Shown: in pieces, positions 25,738 through 35,552 of the stretch | How positions within the stretch are numbered: position 1 is the stretch's first letter | Layout of the letters: every line of letters starts with the position of its first letter | Source of the DNA: a virus | Length of the DNA: 36,552 bases | Virus record (IMG/VR): IMGVR_UViG_3300032288_004137 | Location: 1 to 36,552 of that record | Direction: 5' to 3' (one strand) | The notes under the pieces: model-generated | The model's input: the letters and a program-made list of their open reading frames with translations, nothing else | Databases searched by the model: none | What the model was told of the DNA's origin: nothing | Position numbers and translations under genes: made by a program

Positions 25738-28515
25738 TTAAAATTCTGCTCTATTAACAAGGTTAACATAATTTCTAACTCCATCATTAATATCTTGAAC
25801 TGCAACGACTGGATTAGGCATTAATTGGAAAGCTCTAATCATTTGATTTTGCATTTCAAGTCTGCTTTCTATTGAAGAACTAATTCCAGTTGCAACTGCT
25901 CCACCTTGAGCAAATTTAACTCCACCACCATTCTGAAAGAAAGAAACTCCACCACCTAACTGATTCAAGTTGCTTAATTGATTAATCATTGCAGAAGAAC
26001 GTTTGTTAAGAATGAAGAATGCTTCATCTTTTTCCACTTCAATTTGTGTTCCATCATCAAAATATCCTTTTGTTCCACCTGCTGAATGTGGCTTTCCTCC
26101 AAACATACCACCTTTTTCAAATTTAGGTGTAGGCTGTGAAACAATTGTTGCTACTTGAACAGCACCCAATGCTCCCGCTATTCCTGCAAGAACTAAATTT
26201 GGAAGTGCTTGTGCAACTCCAGTCGCTGTTGCTATAATTGCATTAATCAATTGAGCTTGTTTATTCTTTTCAAATTGTTCTTTTTTCAGTTTACTTTCTT
26301 GCTTTGCATAATCTGAATCAAGTTTACTTTTTTGAGCATTGAATTCTGCTTGTGAAATAATCCCTGCATCAAGTTGTTGCTGTAATAATTTTTGTTTTTC
26401 ATTATATTTATCTTGATCCTTATTCAATTCATCTTGAATTTGGTTTTGTTGAATTTGAAATAATGAATCTGTTAGCTGTTGAGCTGAATTTACTATTGAA
26501 AGAATTTCTGATTTCTTTTGTTCCTTAGTTTTTTCAGTTTGCTTTTCAGTATTATTACTTTGCTGAGTGTAAGTTGTATTTTGTAATTCCAAAGAATCTT
26601 TTTGAAACTGTAATTCAATTTCTTTTTTCTTTTCAGTATTGTCTTTGTATAGTTCTAAATCTTTATTGTAATTTTCTTCAAGTATTCTAAACTTTTCAAA
26701 TTGTAAATTACTCCAGGCACTAAATTCTTGATCTGTACCTTTGACTTTTTCAAGATTAATTTCTGCTTCAAGTAATGCTATTTTTTGTTCGCTGTCAAGT
26801 TTTTCTTTTTCAAGTTTTTTTTGTGTTTCAATTCTAAATTTTGCTAAATCTTCATCTGCTTTCTTTGTGTCTATTCTATACTTATCTTCAATTATTTTTA
26901 TTTTTTTATCTCTATTTTGAATAAGTAACTCACGTTCTGTTTTGCTTGTTTTAGCATCTTCAATTTGTCTTCTGTAATCTTCAGTAACTGCATCTATTTC
27001 AAGTTGTCTATGTTTATCGTTTATTGATTGAAATTCAATGTTTTTCATTTCCTCAATATTCAATAATTCTTGTGCGTTGTCTTTTGCTGTGTCTTGAAGA
27101 AATAGATATTTAGCATCTAATTGTTGTTTCTCCTGCTCATACGATAATTCACGACCTTCCAGAATCAAATCATTTAACCTACGTTCTAAGGCTAAGGCAT
27201 CAGCATATCTTTTTTGATTTAAAGCCTTTATTTTTTCATTATGACTTTTAGTTTCATTTTCAATATTTTGGTTTATTTCAAGAACTGTATTTTCTCGTCT
27301 TATTCCAAATGTATCTATTTGAAATTGTATTTCATTTAAAGCTTCTATTTCCGCATCAAGTTTTGCTTTTTTATCCTTTTCATCTTCTTCTCCAATTGAT
27401 TTTTGATATTGAGCCCTTAAAAATGCAAGTTTTTCTTGATGCTTATTTCTTAGCTTTATGTCATTTTGATTTTGATCATCTAAATTTTTTAATCTTTGTT
27501 TACCGATTTCCCTTTCTGAATCTCCTTGAAGTTTTGCATTTTCTAAATATAAATCATTTAATGTATTTACTTTTTCCTGCATGTTTTCCATTCCTGCTAT
27601 TGTTTTATCAATGGCATTCAAATGATTTTCTTGTGCTTTTATTGCTTCTTCTTCTACTGAATCATTCCACATTTTTAAAGCACCTACAATTGCAACAATA
27701 GCACCAACCATTAAGAATAAAGGGTTTGCAAGAATAGCTTTTCCAAGATTCAACAATGCTGAACCCATATTCTTTAATCCACCAACTGCTTCCCCAAAAG
27801 TCATTGACTTTGAAATAGTAGCCATCTGCTTCATTTTTTCTGAAACTCCTGCAAAATCTAAGTTTTCTAAATCACCCTTGATTAATCCAATGTTGTTCGA
27901 CATTTTCTCAAAGCCAGTTCCACCAGTTGAAGCCTTTACATTCTCGTTTACTTCTTTTATTTTATCACCTAGTTCACCTGCCTTGATACTTGCTTGTTGA
28001 TATTCTTCTGATCCCGCATCAAGATTAACCATTTCAGACTTTAAAGCCTTTAACTCTTTTCTCATTTCAGCGAGTGAAGTTCCATAGTTACCTACATTTC
28101 TTCTATTATCACCGATTGCAGATTCTTGTGTTTTTAAAGCATCCGAAACATCTCTAATTTCCTTTTGTAATCTTTGCCCCTCTTCTGAATTTTCTCTTTG
28201 TTCTTTTGTAAGATTATTATAAGCAACTGTTGAAGCACTTAATTGTGCTCTCATATCATTTATAGAACCAGTATTTTTTTGATTTATTCTTTCATTAATT
28301 TCTAATGCCTTTGCTGAATCGGTTAGAATTTTATTATAAGCACGAATTTCTTGTTGTGCTTTTTTATATTCCAAAGTATTAGTTCCTTGTTCTTCTTTTA
28401 TTTTCTTTAAAGCAGGAACAAGTTTTTGAAGTTGTTTTTCAGCTTCGATTGCATTCTTTTTTAAGTCGGCTGTATCTAATTCAACCTTCAATAATACTGT
28501 TTTGTTTTCACTCAT
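25738..28515 (-). CDS. Tape measure protein
   Basis: At 925 residues this is the longest gene. It begins LLKVELDTADLKKNAIEAEK (8-27), typical of tape measures, followed by long coiled coils. There are two hydrophobic stretches: GKAILANPLFLMVGAIVAIV near 260 and LINAIIATATGVAQALPNLV near 770. The C-terminal GGMFGGKPHSAGGTKGYFDD is the usual end domain of tape measures from Bacteroidetes phages. It sets tail length and may insert in the host membrane during DNA entry. A 925-residue tape measure suggests a tail of about 140 nm, using the usual 0.15 nm per residue. Confidence 0.93.
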   Translation of the reverse strand: MSENKTVLLKVELDTADLKKNAIEAEKQLQKLVPALKKIKEEQGTNTLEYKKAQQEIRAYNKILTDSAKALEINERINQKNTGSINDMRAQLSASTVAYNNLTKEQRENSEEGQRLQKEIRDVSDALKTQESAIGDNRRNVGNYGTSLAEMRKELKALKSEMVNLDAGSEEYQQASIKAGELGDKIKEVNENVKASTGGTGFEKMSNNIGLIKGDLENLDFAGVSEKMKQMATISKSMTFGEAVGGLKNMGSALLNLGKAILANPLFLMVGAIVAIVGALKMWNDSVEEEAIKAQENHLNAIDKTIAGMENMQEKVNTLNDLYLENAKLQGDSEREIGKQRLKNLDDQNQNDIKLRNKHQEKLAFLRAQYQKSIGEEDEKDKKAKLDAEIEALNEIQFQIDTFGIRRENTVLEINQNIENETKSHNEKIKALNQKRYADALALERRLNDLILEGRELSYEQEKQQLDAKYLFLQDTAKDNAQELLNIEEMKNIEFQSINDKHRQLEIDAVTEDYRRQIEDAKTSKTERELLIQNRDKKIKIIEDKYRIDTKKADEDLAKFRIETQKKLEKEKLDSEQKIALLEAEINLEKVKGTDQEFSAWSNLQFEKFRILEENYNKDLELYKDNTEKKKEIELQFQKDSLELQNTTYTQQSNNTEKQTEKTKEQKKSEILSIVNSAQQLTDSLFQIQQNQIQDELNKDQDKYNEKQKLLQQQLDAGIISQAEFNAQKSKLDSDYAKQESKLKKEQFEKNKQAQLINAIIATATGVAQALPNLVLAGIAGALGAVQVATIVSQPTPKFEKGGMFGGKPHSAGGTKGYFDDGTQIEVEKDEAFFILNKRSSAMINQLSNLNQLGGGVSFFQNGGGVKFAQGGAVATGISSSIESRLEMQNQMIRAFQLMPNPVVAVQDINDGVRNYVNLVNRAEF

Positions 28516-30458
28516 AATCTTACAAATTCACAAAGAGTAATATCACCTTTGTAGTTTTCAATTTTGTTAATATAGAAATATCCATCAATTCCAATATCTG
28601 GGCAATGAATGTATTTTGGAATAATAAAATCAAGCGTGGAAATATCCAATGCTGTTAACTTAACTGGAATCTTTATTGCTTTCGTATTGTCTAATATTCC
28701 TGCAAGTGCTTCATAAAATTCTGGAACTGTTTTATCAAAACCAACAAACCTTGCAAATGGAATATTTGTACTTTTATTTATCGTTGTAGTTCCATCTTTG
28801 TACACAACATCAAAAGAAGTATTCTGAACTTCTAATTGTAGTAATCTCCAATCTGGTTTATTCCATTCATAGTTTCCATTATGTCCTTTTATTCTTGGAA
28901 TATTGTAACCGAAATATTTATTCTCTTGTTCTGTTGCAGGATGATTCAATTTTACTACTGTTTTTTCGGCTTCAAAGTTTTCATTTCCTACTGTGAAATA
29001 ATAATCACCTAGTTCAGCTGTAACATCATCTCGTTCCTTAAAACGAAGCCAATTTTTTTGAGCATAATTCCCAAATTGGAAACTCAAAACATTTATTCCA
29101 TTTTGAACTTTTGAACTCCAATCTTCTGCTATTGATTTATTTAAAATAAGATCATCAAAATAATTAAATTGAACGTTTTTAGTATAGCCATTCGTTTGAA
29201 TAATTACTCCCCTTAAATTCAAAATATCTTTCAAAACATCTTTTACTTTCATTCTATACATATCAGAAAAATTCGTGTCAGTTAAATGAGTAATTTTTCC
29301 AGAAGGAGTGAATGAATATTTTGAAGTTGGTGAAGAAGGTTTTATTGTAATCATTGTATCACCTAAAACACCTGGACAAGTTAATTTTATATTTGTCCTG
29401 TAAGTTCTTGTAATATCGAATGTATCATCTGAACTTTCAATATTAGCTACATAATTTAAAGTTGTAGGAAATGAAGTAACGTATTGAGGTGATTCTGTAT
29501 ATTCAGCAATAACAATATCTAAATCATCTAATATTTGATAAACTAATGTAACTTCATAATTAAAAGTTTGACCTAAAACATTAACAACATTTGAAGCAAA
29601 AATAACTTTAAAGTCTGAAACGAATTTTAATTTTCCATTTTTAGGTGTTGATACATTGAAAGTATTATTAGAAAAATCACCAGTAGAAACATTAAATTCT
29701 GGAGAAGCATTCATTGTTACATTTGTAGTAACTCCATGGGCTGTTGTAGTTGTTAAACTCCATGTTGCTAATGTATCTATTGAGCTTGTTTGTAACGATA
29801 TTAAATTTTCTTCATTGATAGTTAAATCAGAAGGAGTAAGAATCATTTTTTTATGCTCATTACTTTCTAAGTATTTTCCAGTAAAATTAAATCCAATGTA
29901 ATCACTTAACTTGTTGAACATTTCTTTTACGTTACAGCACGGTAACATATCTCTAATATCAACTTCTGTATCACCAATAAAAATATATTCACCATCTGAT
30001 CTAAAATTAACTATTGGATAAACCAAATACGCTGTACCACTTCTTAACAAAACAGCAACATCAATATTCCATGGAAATACTTCATCATTTAGATATAAAT
30101 CGCCAACTGTTAAATCGCCAATTGCTTCCAATAAATCTACATTTCCAGAAACGATATTCATATTGATATAATCTTTATCAACACTCACAATTGTAGCAAC
30201 TCCATTTGCTATGATTTCAATTCCATTTTCAATATAACTTGCTTTTAGTTTTTGATATGGAAGTAATGTTGTACTTGTCATTTGATTAACAAGTTCTAAG
30301 GCTTCTATATTTTCAGCAACTTTTGGAAGTTTAAAAGTATTGGTAAACGTTCCCTGCCTATTTTGTAACTCACCAATATTATTTGCTTGATATGTTATTC
30401 CAATACGTGTTTGATCCGATAAAACCAATTCTTTATCATTAACAATTAATCGGTTCAT
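28512..30458 (-). CDS. Tail tip/baseplate-type structural protein, 648 aa
   Basis: The protein is mainly beta-rich and begins RLIVNDKELVLSDQTRIGIT, with TFTNTFKLPKVAENIEALEL near 38-57, a pattern I associate with tail proteins placed next to the tape measure in Bacteroidetes prophages. It overlaps the tape measure by 4 bp and the 153-residue gene by 4 bp (ATGA-type), which indicates strict co-translation. It likely builds the distal tail or baseplate. No enzyme motif is seen. Confidence 0.7.
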   Translation of the reverse strand: MNRLIVNDKELVLSDQTRIGITYQANNIGELQNRQGTFTNTFKLPKVAENIEALELVNQMTSTTLLPYQKLKASYIENGIEIIANGVATIVSVDKDYINMNIVSGNVDLLEAIGDLTVGDLYLNDEVFPWNIDVAVLLRSGTAYLVYPIVNFRSDGEYIFIGDTEVDIRDMLPCCNVKEMFNKLSDYIGFNFTGKYLESNEHKKMILTPSDLTINEENLISLQTSSIDTLATWSLTTTTAHGVTTNVTMNASPEFNVSTGDFSNNTFNVSTPKNGKLKFVSDFKVIFASNVVNVLGQTFNYEVTLVYQILDDLDIVIAEYTESPQYVTSFPTTLNYVANIESSDDTFDITRTYRTNIKLTCPGVLGDTMITIKPSSPTSKYSFTPSGKITHLTDTNFSDMYRMKVKDVLKDILNLRGVIIQTNGYTKNVQFNYFDDLILNKSIAEDWSSKVQNGINVLSFQFGNYAQKNWLRFKERDDVTAELGDYYFTVGNENFEAEKTVVKLNHPATEQENKYFGYNIPRIKGHNGNYEWNKPDWRLLQLEVQNTSFDVVYKDGTTTINKSTNIPFARFVGFDKTVPEFYEALAGILDNTKAIKIPVKLTALDISTLDFIIPKYIHCPDIGIDGYFYINKIENYKGDITLCEFVRL

Positions 30459-30916
30459 TGTCTTTGAGTATAAATGTAAGGTAAATCAAAAGTAATTTCA
30501 ATTGTAGTTTTAAGCTCGTTTGTGTTGTAGATTTTAAACGAACCAGTCTTTGGTCTTATAATTTGCCAAATTGGTGCAACTGTTGAACTCCATTCATTTG
30601 GATTCATTAACATTTCAACACAAGTTGAATACAAAATTGTTTTTAATCCTTGAACATCTTCAATATCTACATAGGCATTTACAATTATTTGTGGAACAGC
30701 ATCAATTTGAATCGTTCTTATTTGCCCTCTTGAATGTTCTAAATCAGTTACAAATGGTTCAAATTCTCCATTCTCGCTTGTAGTTAATCCTATTGTTTGA
30801 ACTCCAGAAAATAACCAATGTTCACGACCTCCATAAGTATTCAACCATGAAACAAAAATCGGATTATCAACACAATCTCGATTTACTTTAATTGTTTTAA
30901 TTTCTGTTATTCTCAT
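30455..30916 (-). CDS. Tail protein of unknown role, 153 aa
   Basis: The protein looks beta-rich with a compact globular form: FVSWLNTYGGREHWLFSGVQ (22-41) and the C-terminal TGSFKIYNTNELKTTIEITF. It lies between two large tail genes with 4-bp overlaps on both sides, so a virion role is nearly certain, but the exact one is not known. A distal tail or tail-tip hub component is the likely choice. Confidence 0.65.
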   Translation of the reverse strand: MRITEIKTIKVNRDCVDNPIFVSWLNTYGGREHWLFSGVQTIGLTTSENGEFEPFVTDLEHSRGQIRTIQIDAVPQIIVNAYVDIEDVQGLKTILYSTCVEMLMNPNEWSSTVAPIWQIIRPKTGSFKIYNTNELKTTIEITFDLPYIYTQRQ

Positions 30917-31977
30917 TTTACAAGTTTTTCAAGATCGTAATTTATTCTTTCAATTGGTTTAAATGGATTAAATACTCCAACTCCAAATATTCCATGATTG
31001 TTAAACGCATCATTTGAATTAAGTAATCCAGATTCAAGCCAAACATCAACCGTTTTAATATTTGAAGTATATCCTTGCTTTAACATTAATCTATTTGCAT
31101 TTTGTCTTTGGCTCATATTTAAAGCATCTGTTGTTTCTGCAATTTCAGTTCTGTTAATATCATAAGTTTTTTCAATTCTACTTACTGAATAATTTGTTAG
31201 ATTATCTGAATAAATAAAATTTAACGAAAAAGGATAACCAGGAAAATAAGTTGGTTTCTTAAATACAGATTGAAACTTTGCTTTATCTGTTCTGTCTTCA
31301 TCAATTGTCGGAACATAATCACCCATATTTTGGCTGTACGCTTCTTGAATTTGTTTTGCTGAATTAGTCCAATAAAATAAATTTGTTGAACTCATAGCAC
31401 TAAATCCATAAGTATTTCCATTGAAGTTTTCTCTGTAACGAATATTGAAGCGAGTTCCTTCACCTCTTAACATTTTATTGATTACATTATAGGCAAATTT
31501 ATTTTCATATTCTGCTTGTGTTCTTAACCATTCTTGAACATTTACTTTAATAACTCCATTTGCATCTGATACATTTCTTGAAATTCCTAAACTGATATAG
31601 TTATTTGAAATATCAACACCGAAAATTTCAGTTTCAACAAAGTAGTTTTTATATGAATCTAAAAGAATAACACTTCCAGAATAAGCATTTCCACTAATAG
31701 TTGAATCGGTTACTAAAATATTTGGCTGTATGATTTGAGTTATTTTTGCATTACGTTTTACATTGTTAACTACATAAATAATTCGATCATTAACTTGAAC
31801 AGTTGAAGGAATATTGCTTGAAGTTTTCAATCTAACATAACCAGAAACTTTTGTTTTTGAAATTATACTTAAATCACTTCTTTGCAATTGAAATTCAATT
31901 GACTGGTGAACACTATTCCATTTTGATAATTGTCCGTTTATATTAACGACTGGCTGTTTAATTACTTGTAAACTCAT
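30913..31977 (-). CDS. Large tail structural protein, 354 aa
   Basis: A beta-rich protein with regions VSGYVRLKTSSNIPSTVQVN (44-63) and NGVIKVNVQEWLRTQAEYEN (139-158). The end, FGVGVFNPFKPIERINYDLE, is compact. I know similar proteins from tail modules of Bacteroidetes phages but no defined function. Overlaps of 4 bp with both neighbours place it in the tail operon before the tail tip genes. Confidence 0.65.
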   Translation of the reverse strand: MSLQVIKQPVVNINGQLSKWNSVHQSIEFQLQRSDLSIISKTKVSGYVRLKTSSNIPSTVQVNDRIIYVVNNVKRNAKITQIIQPNILVTDSTISGNAYSGSVILLDSYKNYFVETEIFGVDISNNYISLGISRNVSDANGVIKVNVQEWLRTQAEYENKFAYNVINKMLRGEGTRFNIRYRENFNGNTYGFSAMSSTNLFYWTNSAKQIQEAYSQNMGDYVPTIDEDRTDKAKFQSVFKKPTYFPGYPFSLNFIYSDNLTNYSVSRIEKTYDINRTEIAETTDALNMSQRQNANRLMLKQGYTSNIKTVDVWLESGLLNSNDAFNNHGIFGVGVFNPFKPIERINYDLEKLVK

Positions 31978-32432
31978 TTAATCGTAATGCTTTTAATTAA
32001 AGTATAATATTGGTCTGCCAATAAAGATAATAAATTATCAATTCGCTGTGGTGTAATAATCGAATCATAAATGTTATTCCCACCACCTCTTTGGTAAAGT
32101 CTATCACCGTATAAATGAATTGATTTTGAAATCGCCCATGACAATTGATCCTTTGTTGGAAGCCTTCCAGATTTATCAATTCTTGGAGTTATTCCCTTGT
32201 CATCAATCCATTTTCTGATTATTTGTTGGAGTGTTGGATTTCCTTTTGGTGCTCCTGGTCTTGTTGGTCTTCTACCATCAATCAAAACATTAATGTAAGG
32301 CGAAGCGGTTATAACTAAACTTGTTTCAGTTACTTCCGCTTCGATTGAATCCGCAAAACGTTTTGATACAGCTTTCATTTCTGGAACAATTACGTCTGCA
32401 AATTGCTGTAATATTTCTTTGTTGGTTCTCAC
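31974..32432 (-). CDS. Tail completion/neck protein (gp10-like), 152 aa
   Basis: The segment ASPYINVLIDGRRPTRPGAP (43-62), then GNPTLQQIIRKWIDDKGI, resembles HK97 gp10-like and other tail-completion proteins, in which a 'Y...E/D-G-R' loop precedes a helix. It would join tail tube and head connector. The 4-bp overlaps with neighbours fit the tail operon. Assignment is moderate. Confidence 0.6.
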   Translation of the reverse strand: MRTNKEILQQFADVIVPEMKAVSKRFADSIEAEVTETSLVITASPYINVLIDGRRPTRPGAPKGNPTLQQIIRKWIDDKGITPRIDKSGRLPTKDQLSWAISKSIHLYGDRLYQRGGGNNIYDSIITPQRIDNLLSLLADQYYTLIKSITIK

Positions 32433-32653
32433 TTTGTAAAATAATATACAACTATTGAACTCATTACAATAGAACTACTGAAAAGTAATAAAGCGAATGC
32501 CATATCTTTCAAACGATTATTTCTGTTTAATTCAAATTCGTTTAATTTTTCTATTTGTTCAGCACTTTCAATCCTATCCAATACAACTTTCATTTTAGCA
32601 GGATCATTTAACCTTCTAAACATTTCCCTTTCTCTTTGTCTTGATAAACTCAT
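32429..32653 (-). CDS. Small membrane protein in the tail operon, 74 aa
   Basis: A charged, helical N-terminal part (SRQREREMFRRLNDPAKMKV) is followed by a C-terminal membrane helix (DMAFALLLFSSSIVMSSIVV, 49-68). It overlaps the neck gene by 4 bp. A C-terminal anchor protein inside a tail operon is unusual; it may be a lysis helper or a membrane-linked assembly factor. No family is recognised. Confidence 0.6.
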   Translation of the reverse strand: MSLSRQREREMFRRLNDPAKMKVVLDRIESAEQIEKLNEFELNRNNRLKDMAFALLLFSSSIVMSSIVVYYFTK

Positions 32654-32693
32654 TTATTTTCTTTTTAAGGTATTTTATAAATATTTTTATTTA

Positions 32694-33137
32694 TTACAAA
32701 CAAACTGAATCTGTATTTCTCAAAGTAACTTCTAAAGGCATCATTACTCCACTCATGTTACAATCGAATAGATTTAAAACTTGAATACATTCTCCAGAAG
32801 TCCATGTTGAAATATTATCTGAATCATTATCTAAAATGATTTCAAATTGTTGCTGTGCATTTTCTGCTTTTAAGAACGTTTCTTCTTGTTGGTCTGGTGA
32901 ATCATCCAATTCAGATTTAAAAAGAAATAGAAGCATCAAAATATAGGTTTTTTCCTTATATCCAGTTACACTTGTTTTTGTTCTGTACTTGATAGGCATA
33001 TCCATATAAACAGCAGGAAGGATTTCTTCATCTGCATTTAGGTTTTGCCAATCTTTTTCTGAATGTAAAAATGAATAATTTTCATTATTAGCATCCATTA
33101 ATGCAACTTTGCCTGATATTAATTGTTTTATTGTCAT
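32694..33137 (-). CDS. Probable tail terminator or neck protein, 147 aa
   Basis: A mixed alpha/beta protein. DADEEILPAVYMD-like region (about 34-47), the strand KTYILMLLFLFKSELDDSPD (63-82) and the helix EETFLKAENAQQQFEIILDN suggest the fold of small siphophage tail terminator proteins. It follows the 241-residue gene by a 4-bp overlap. The 40-bp gap after its end contains an AT-only hairpin and no gene. Confidence 0.55.
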   Translation of the reverse strand: MTIKQLISGKVALMDANNENYSFLHSEKDWQNLNADEEILPAVYMDMPIKYRTKTSVTGYKEKTYILMLLFLFKSELDDSPDQQEETFLKAENAQQQFEIILDNDSDNISTWTSGECIQVLNLFDCNMSGVMMPLEVTLRNTDSVCL

Positions 33138-33859
33138 TGCTCCTTCATTATTTCGCTGTAATTCTTTTCAAAGTTACTTATTAATTTATTCTTATACAAT
33201 ATCAAAAAAATTAAATCGTATTCAAGTTCTTCAACTTCCTTGTGTGTGTACTTATAATCTTTCGCTATCATATCAATAGTGTTAAATTCTCCAAGTACAT
33301 TAAAACTTTCTATTCCTGCCCTTTTTTGCTGTTCCGTTACTTCTGATTTTAGCAATTCAGCTTCTCTTTCAACTATTTCTTTTAACTGACTGATCAAATA
33401 AAGTCCTGTACTATAAACTGAAGAAACTTTCATGTCTAGTAATCCTTCTTTTATTTTTTCGACTTCACTTGAATTAAACTTACCATCTAAAACTAAAGGC
33501 TGTAAATACGTAGCTACAACACCTTCAACATCATTATTTAATAAATATTTTGTAGCCACTATTTTTTGACCATAAGTACATTGACTTATTTTTTCTGGAA
33601 GTATCTTCATGGTTCCATAATCAATAAAACAATCTTCTTCTAATGAATCCAAAGCAGGAACTTTCAAGAACTCTAAATATTGAGCAATCTCATCCAAATC
33701 AAGAAATACAATTTTATCCTCTGTTAATCCAGTTAAAATCTTAATTATCGAAATATGATCTTCTGGATTATCTCGCATCTGCTTGTATTCTCTGCAGGTT
33801 ATATCTGAATAACTTGTAGCTAAATTAAAATCGCCTATTTTAGTTTTAAATTTTATCAT
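33134..33859 (-). CDS. Probable tail assembly protein, 241 aa
   Basis: The helical protein (SDITCREYKQMRDNPEDHIS, 18-37, then IVFLDLDEIAQYLEFLKVPA) resembles chaperone-like proteins found between terminase and tail genes of Bacteroidetes phages. No programmed frameshift site is visible, unlike the classical lambda G/GT pair. The ATG overlaps the terminase stop as ATGA. The role is inferred from position. Confidence 0.6.
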   Translation of the reverse strand: MIKFKTKIGDFNLATSYSDITCREYKQMRDNPEDHISIIKILTGLTEDKIVFLDLDEIAQYLEFLKVPALDSLEEDCFIDYGTMKILPEKISQCTYGQKIVATKYLLNNDVEGVVATYLQPLVLDGKFNSSEVEKIKEGLLDMKVSSVYSTGLYLISQLKEIVEREAELLKSEVTEQQKRAGIESFNVLGEFNTIDMIAKDYKYTHKEVEELEYDLIFLILYKNKLISNFEKNYSEIMKEQ

Positions 33860-35160
33860 ATCAATCTTGATTTTGGTTTTATTGAATCTGGAGCAAGTTC
33901 AAAATAATATCGCATCATTATAGAATCCCAATCATCTGGAGAACGTCCAATGTTTGCTTTGATTACGTCCTTTGATATTATTCCAAGCCTTGTATCTTTA
34001 TCCATGTTTTTCATTTTTATCTGTTCCATTTCTTCAGATATTCTATCCTTGATATTATCTTCATTGCATAATTCTCCTGCTTTACGTTCCATGATTAAAC
34101 GTGCCATTTGAATTGAACATTGACTTTTTAGATTTTCATAGTTTTCATCATTTAAAGCTTTTGAATTATTTACAAATCCTTTGCACCTTAAAATGTCCAC
34201 TAAACCACCACCAACTCCATCCTCATCTGCAATTACTTTTGAATTAGCAACTGAATGTTTAGCTTGTAATTTCTTAATAAATGTTGCAAGTTCTGTTATT
34301 GAGTTTTTATCGAAGTCATATCTTTCAATACAAAGCAATCCATCCCAAACTCTTACTGTTGATTTATCCTTTCCTTTTCTGGCAACATCACAAGTTATGT
34401 ATTTCTTTCCAGTAGGTTCAATGTGAACTGGTGAAAAATAATCTTGTATTGCATCTAAATCAATTAAAACACTTGGATCATCATCATACTCCCAATTCCC
34501 ATAATATAAACGTTGTTTACTCGCTTCATCTAATTGAAGTAAGTTTTCAAGATATGATTCTGGTAGAAATGGATTATCAGTTGGTAAAGCTTTAATGAAT
34601 TGTCTGTAAGGTTTTATAGTTCCCTCCTTTTTAGGTTTAAAGAAAACTTTGTAAACCCAATTTTTTGCAGGATTGCACGTTCCTAAAATCTTTCCTTTTA
34701 TCTGAAATTCATTTAACTTGTAACGAATCCTTGATTTAATTATTTGCCAACATTTATAAGTTATCTGATTACATTCATCTATAAATGCACCACATATTTC
34801 CAATGATCCAAGACTATCATATTCGGGATCACTTGGATAATATGCTAAATCTTTTAAAAGTATTTCTGAACCATTATTGAAAATGATTTTACCTTTATTA
34901 TCATTGTAAGTGAATTGATCATTTACTTTTAAATTTGAAGCCACTTGGAAAAAGGTATTCAATGTTGTTTCTCGAAGTGTTTTTAATTTACTCCTTCCCA
35001 TCATCCACCTTGAACCAGGATATTTCTGACAACATTCGATTAACCATAAACAGCCATACGCACTTTTTCCACCTCCTGCTCCTCCACCGTATAGAAGTTC
35101 AGTTGTTTCATCATCTTTAAGATAATATGTTGCATATTCCTGCTTGATTAATAACTTCAT
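33856..35160 (-). CDS. terL: Terminase large subunit
   Basis: The 434-residue protein has an N-terminal ATPase with Walker A YGGGAGGGKSAYG (24-36) and Walker B EICGAFIDECNQ (121-132). A C-terminal RNase H-like nuclease follows, with KYITCDVARKGKDKS (253-267, Asp258) and VIADEDGVGGGLVDIL (309-324), plus a last acidic motif in SPDDWDSIMM near the end. It packages DNA into the prohead and cuts it. Length is normal and all catalytic motifs are intact. Its start is TAATG-coupled to the small subunit. Confidence 0.95.
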   Translation of the reverse strand: MKLLIKQEYATYYLKDDETTELLYGGGAGGGKSAYGCLWLIECCQKYPGSRWMMGRSKLKTLRETTLNTFFQVASNLKVNDQFTYNDNKGKIIFNNGSEILLKDLAYYPSDPEYDSLGSLEICGAFIDECNQITYKCWQIIKSRIRYKLNEFQIKGKILGTCNPAKNWVYKVFFKPKKEGTIKPYRQFIKALPTDNPFLPESYLENLLQLDEASKQRLYYGNWEYDDDPSVLIDLDAIQDYFSPVHIEPTGKKYITCDVARKGKDKSTVRVWDGLLCIERYDFDKNSITELATFIKKLQAKHSVANSKVIADEDGVGGGLVDILRCKGFVNNSKALNDENYENLKSQCSIQMARLIMERKAGELCNEDNIKDRISEEMEQIKMKNMDKDTRLGIISKDVIKANIGRSPDDWDSIMMRYYFELAPDSIKPKSRLI

Positions 35161-35552
35161 TACAAGTCCTCGTTTCCTTCTGGTTTAATTCCAGAACCTA
35201 AATTGATAATTGTATTAATATCTTTTCCGTTTGTTGTAGCATCAATCTTTTGACTGCTTCCATTTAATCGGTGCGCTTCTTCATCTGTTCCGATCAACTT
35301 CATTAAAGCCAACTGAAGCGTTGCATTTTCTGATTTATACCACTTTGAACGCATTGAAACTTTTATTTCAATCTTATTACTATCCAATAACTCTTTTAGT
35401 TCGTTCAGTTCGTCCGACTCAAAAGGAAATAATTCATAAAATGTTGTCTTTCCACAAGGTAAAAAAGCAACTATGTCTTCAATGAAGAATAATTTGTTTT
35501 TTTGAATTACTTCTTTTGCTTGATTGAATATCTTTTTTTTATTATAAGCCAT
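35160..35552 (-). CDS. Terminase small subunit
   Basis: The 130-residue protein precedes the large subunit with an overlapping TAATG. An N-terminal helix-turn-helix (VAFLPCGKTTFYELFPFESD, 28-47) would bind packaging-site DNA, followed by a middle helix region (SMRSKWYKSENATLQLALMK) and a flexible end. The layout and the wording of the motif 'TTFYELFP...KWYKSENATLQLALMKLI' match the Bacteroidetes type of small terminase. Confidence 0.85.
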   Translation of the reverse strand: MAYNKKKIFNQAKEVIQKNKLFFIEDIVAFLPCGKTTFYELFPFESDELNELKELLDSNKIEIKVSMRSKWYKSENATLQLALMKLIGTDEEAHRLNGSSQKIDATTNGKDINTIINLGSGIKPEGNEDL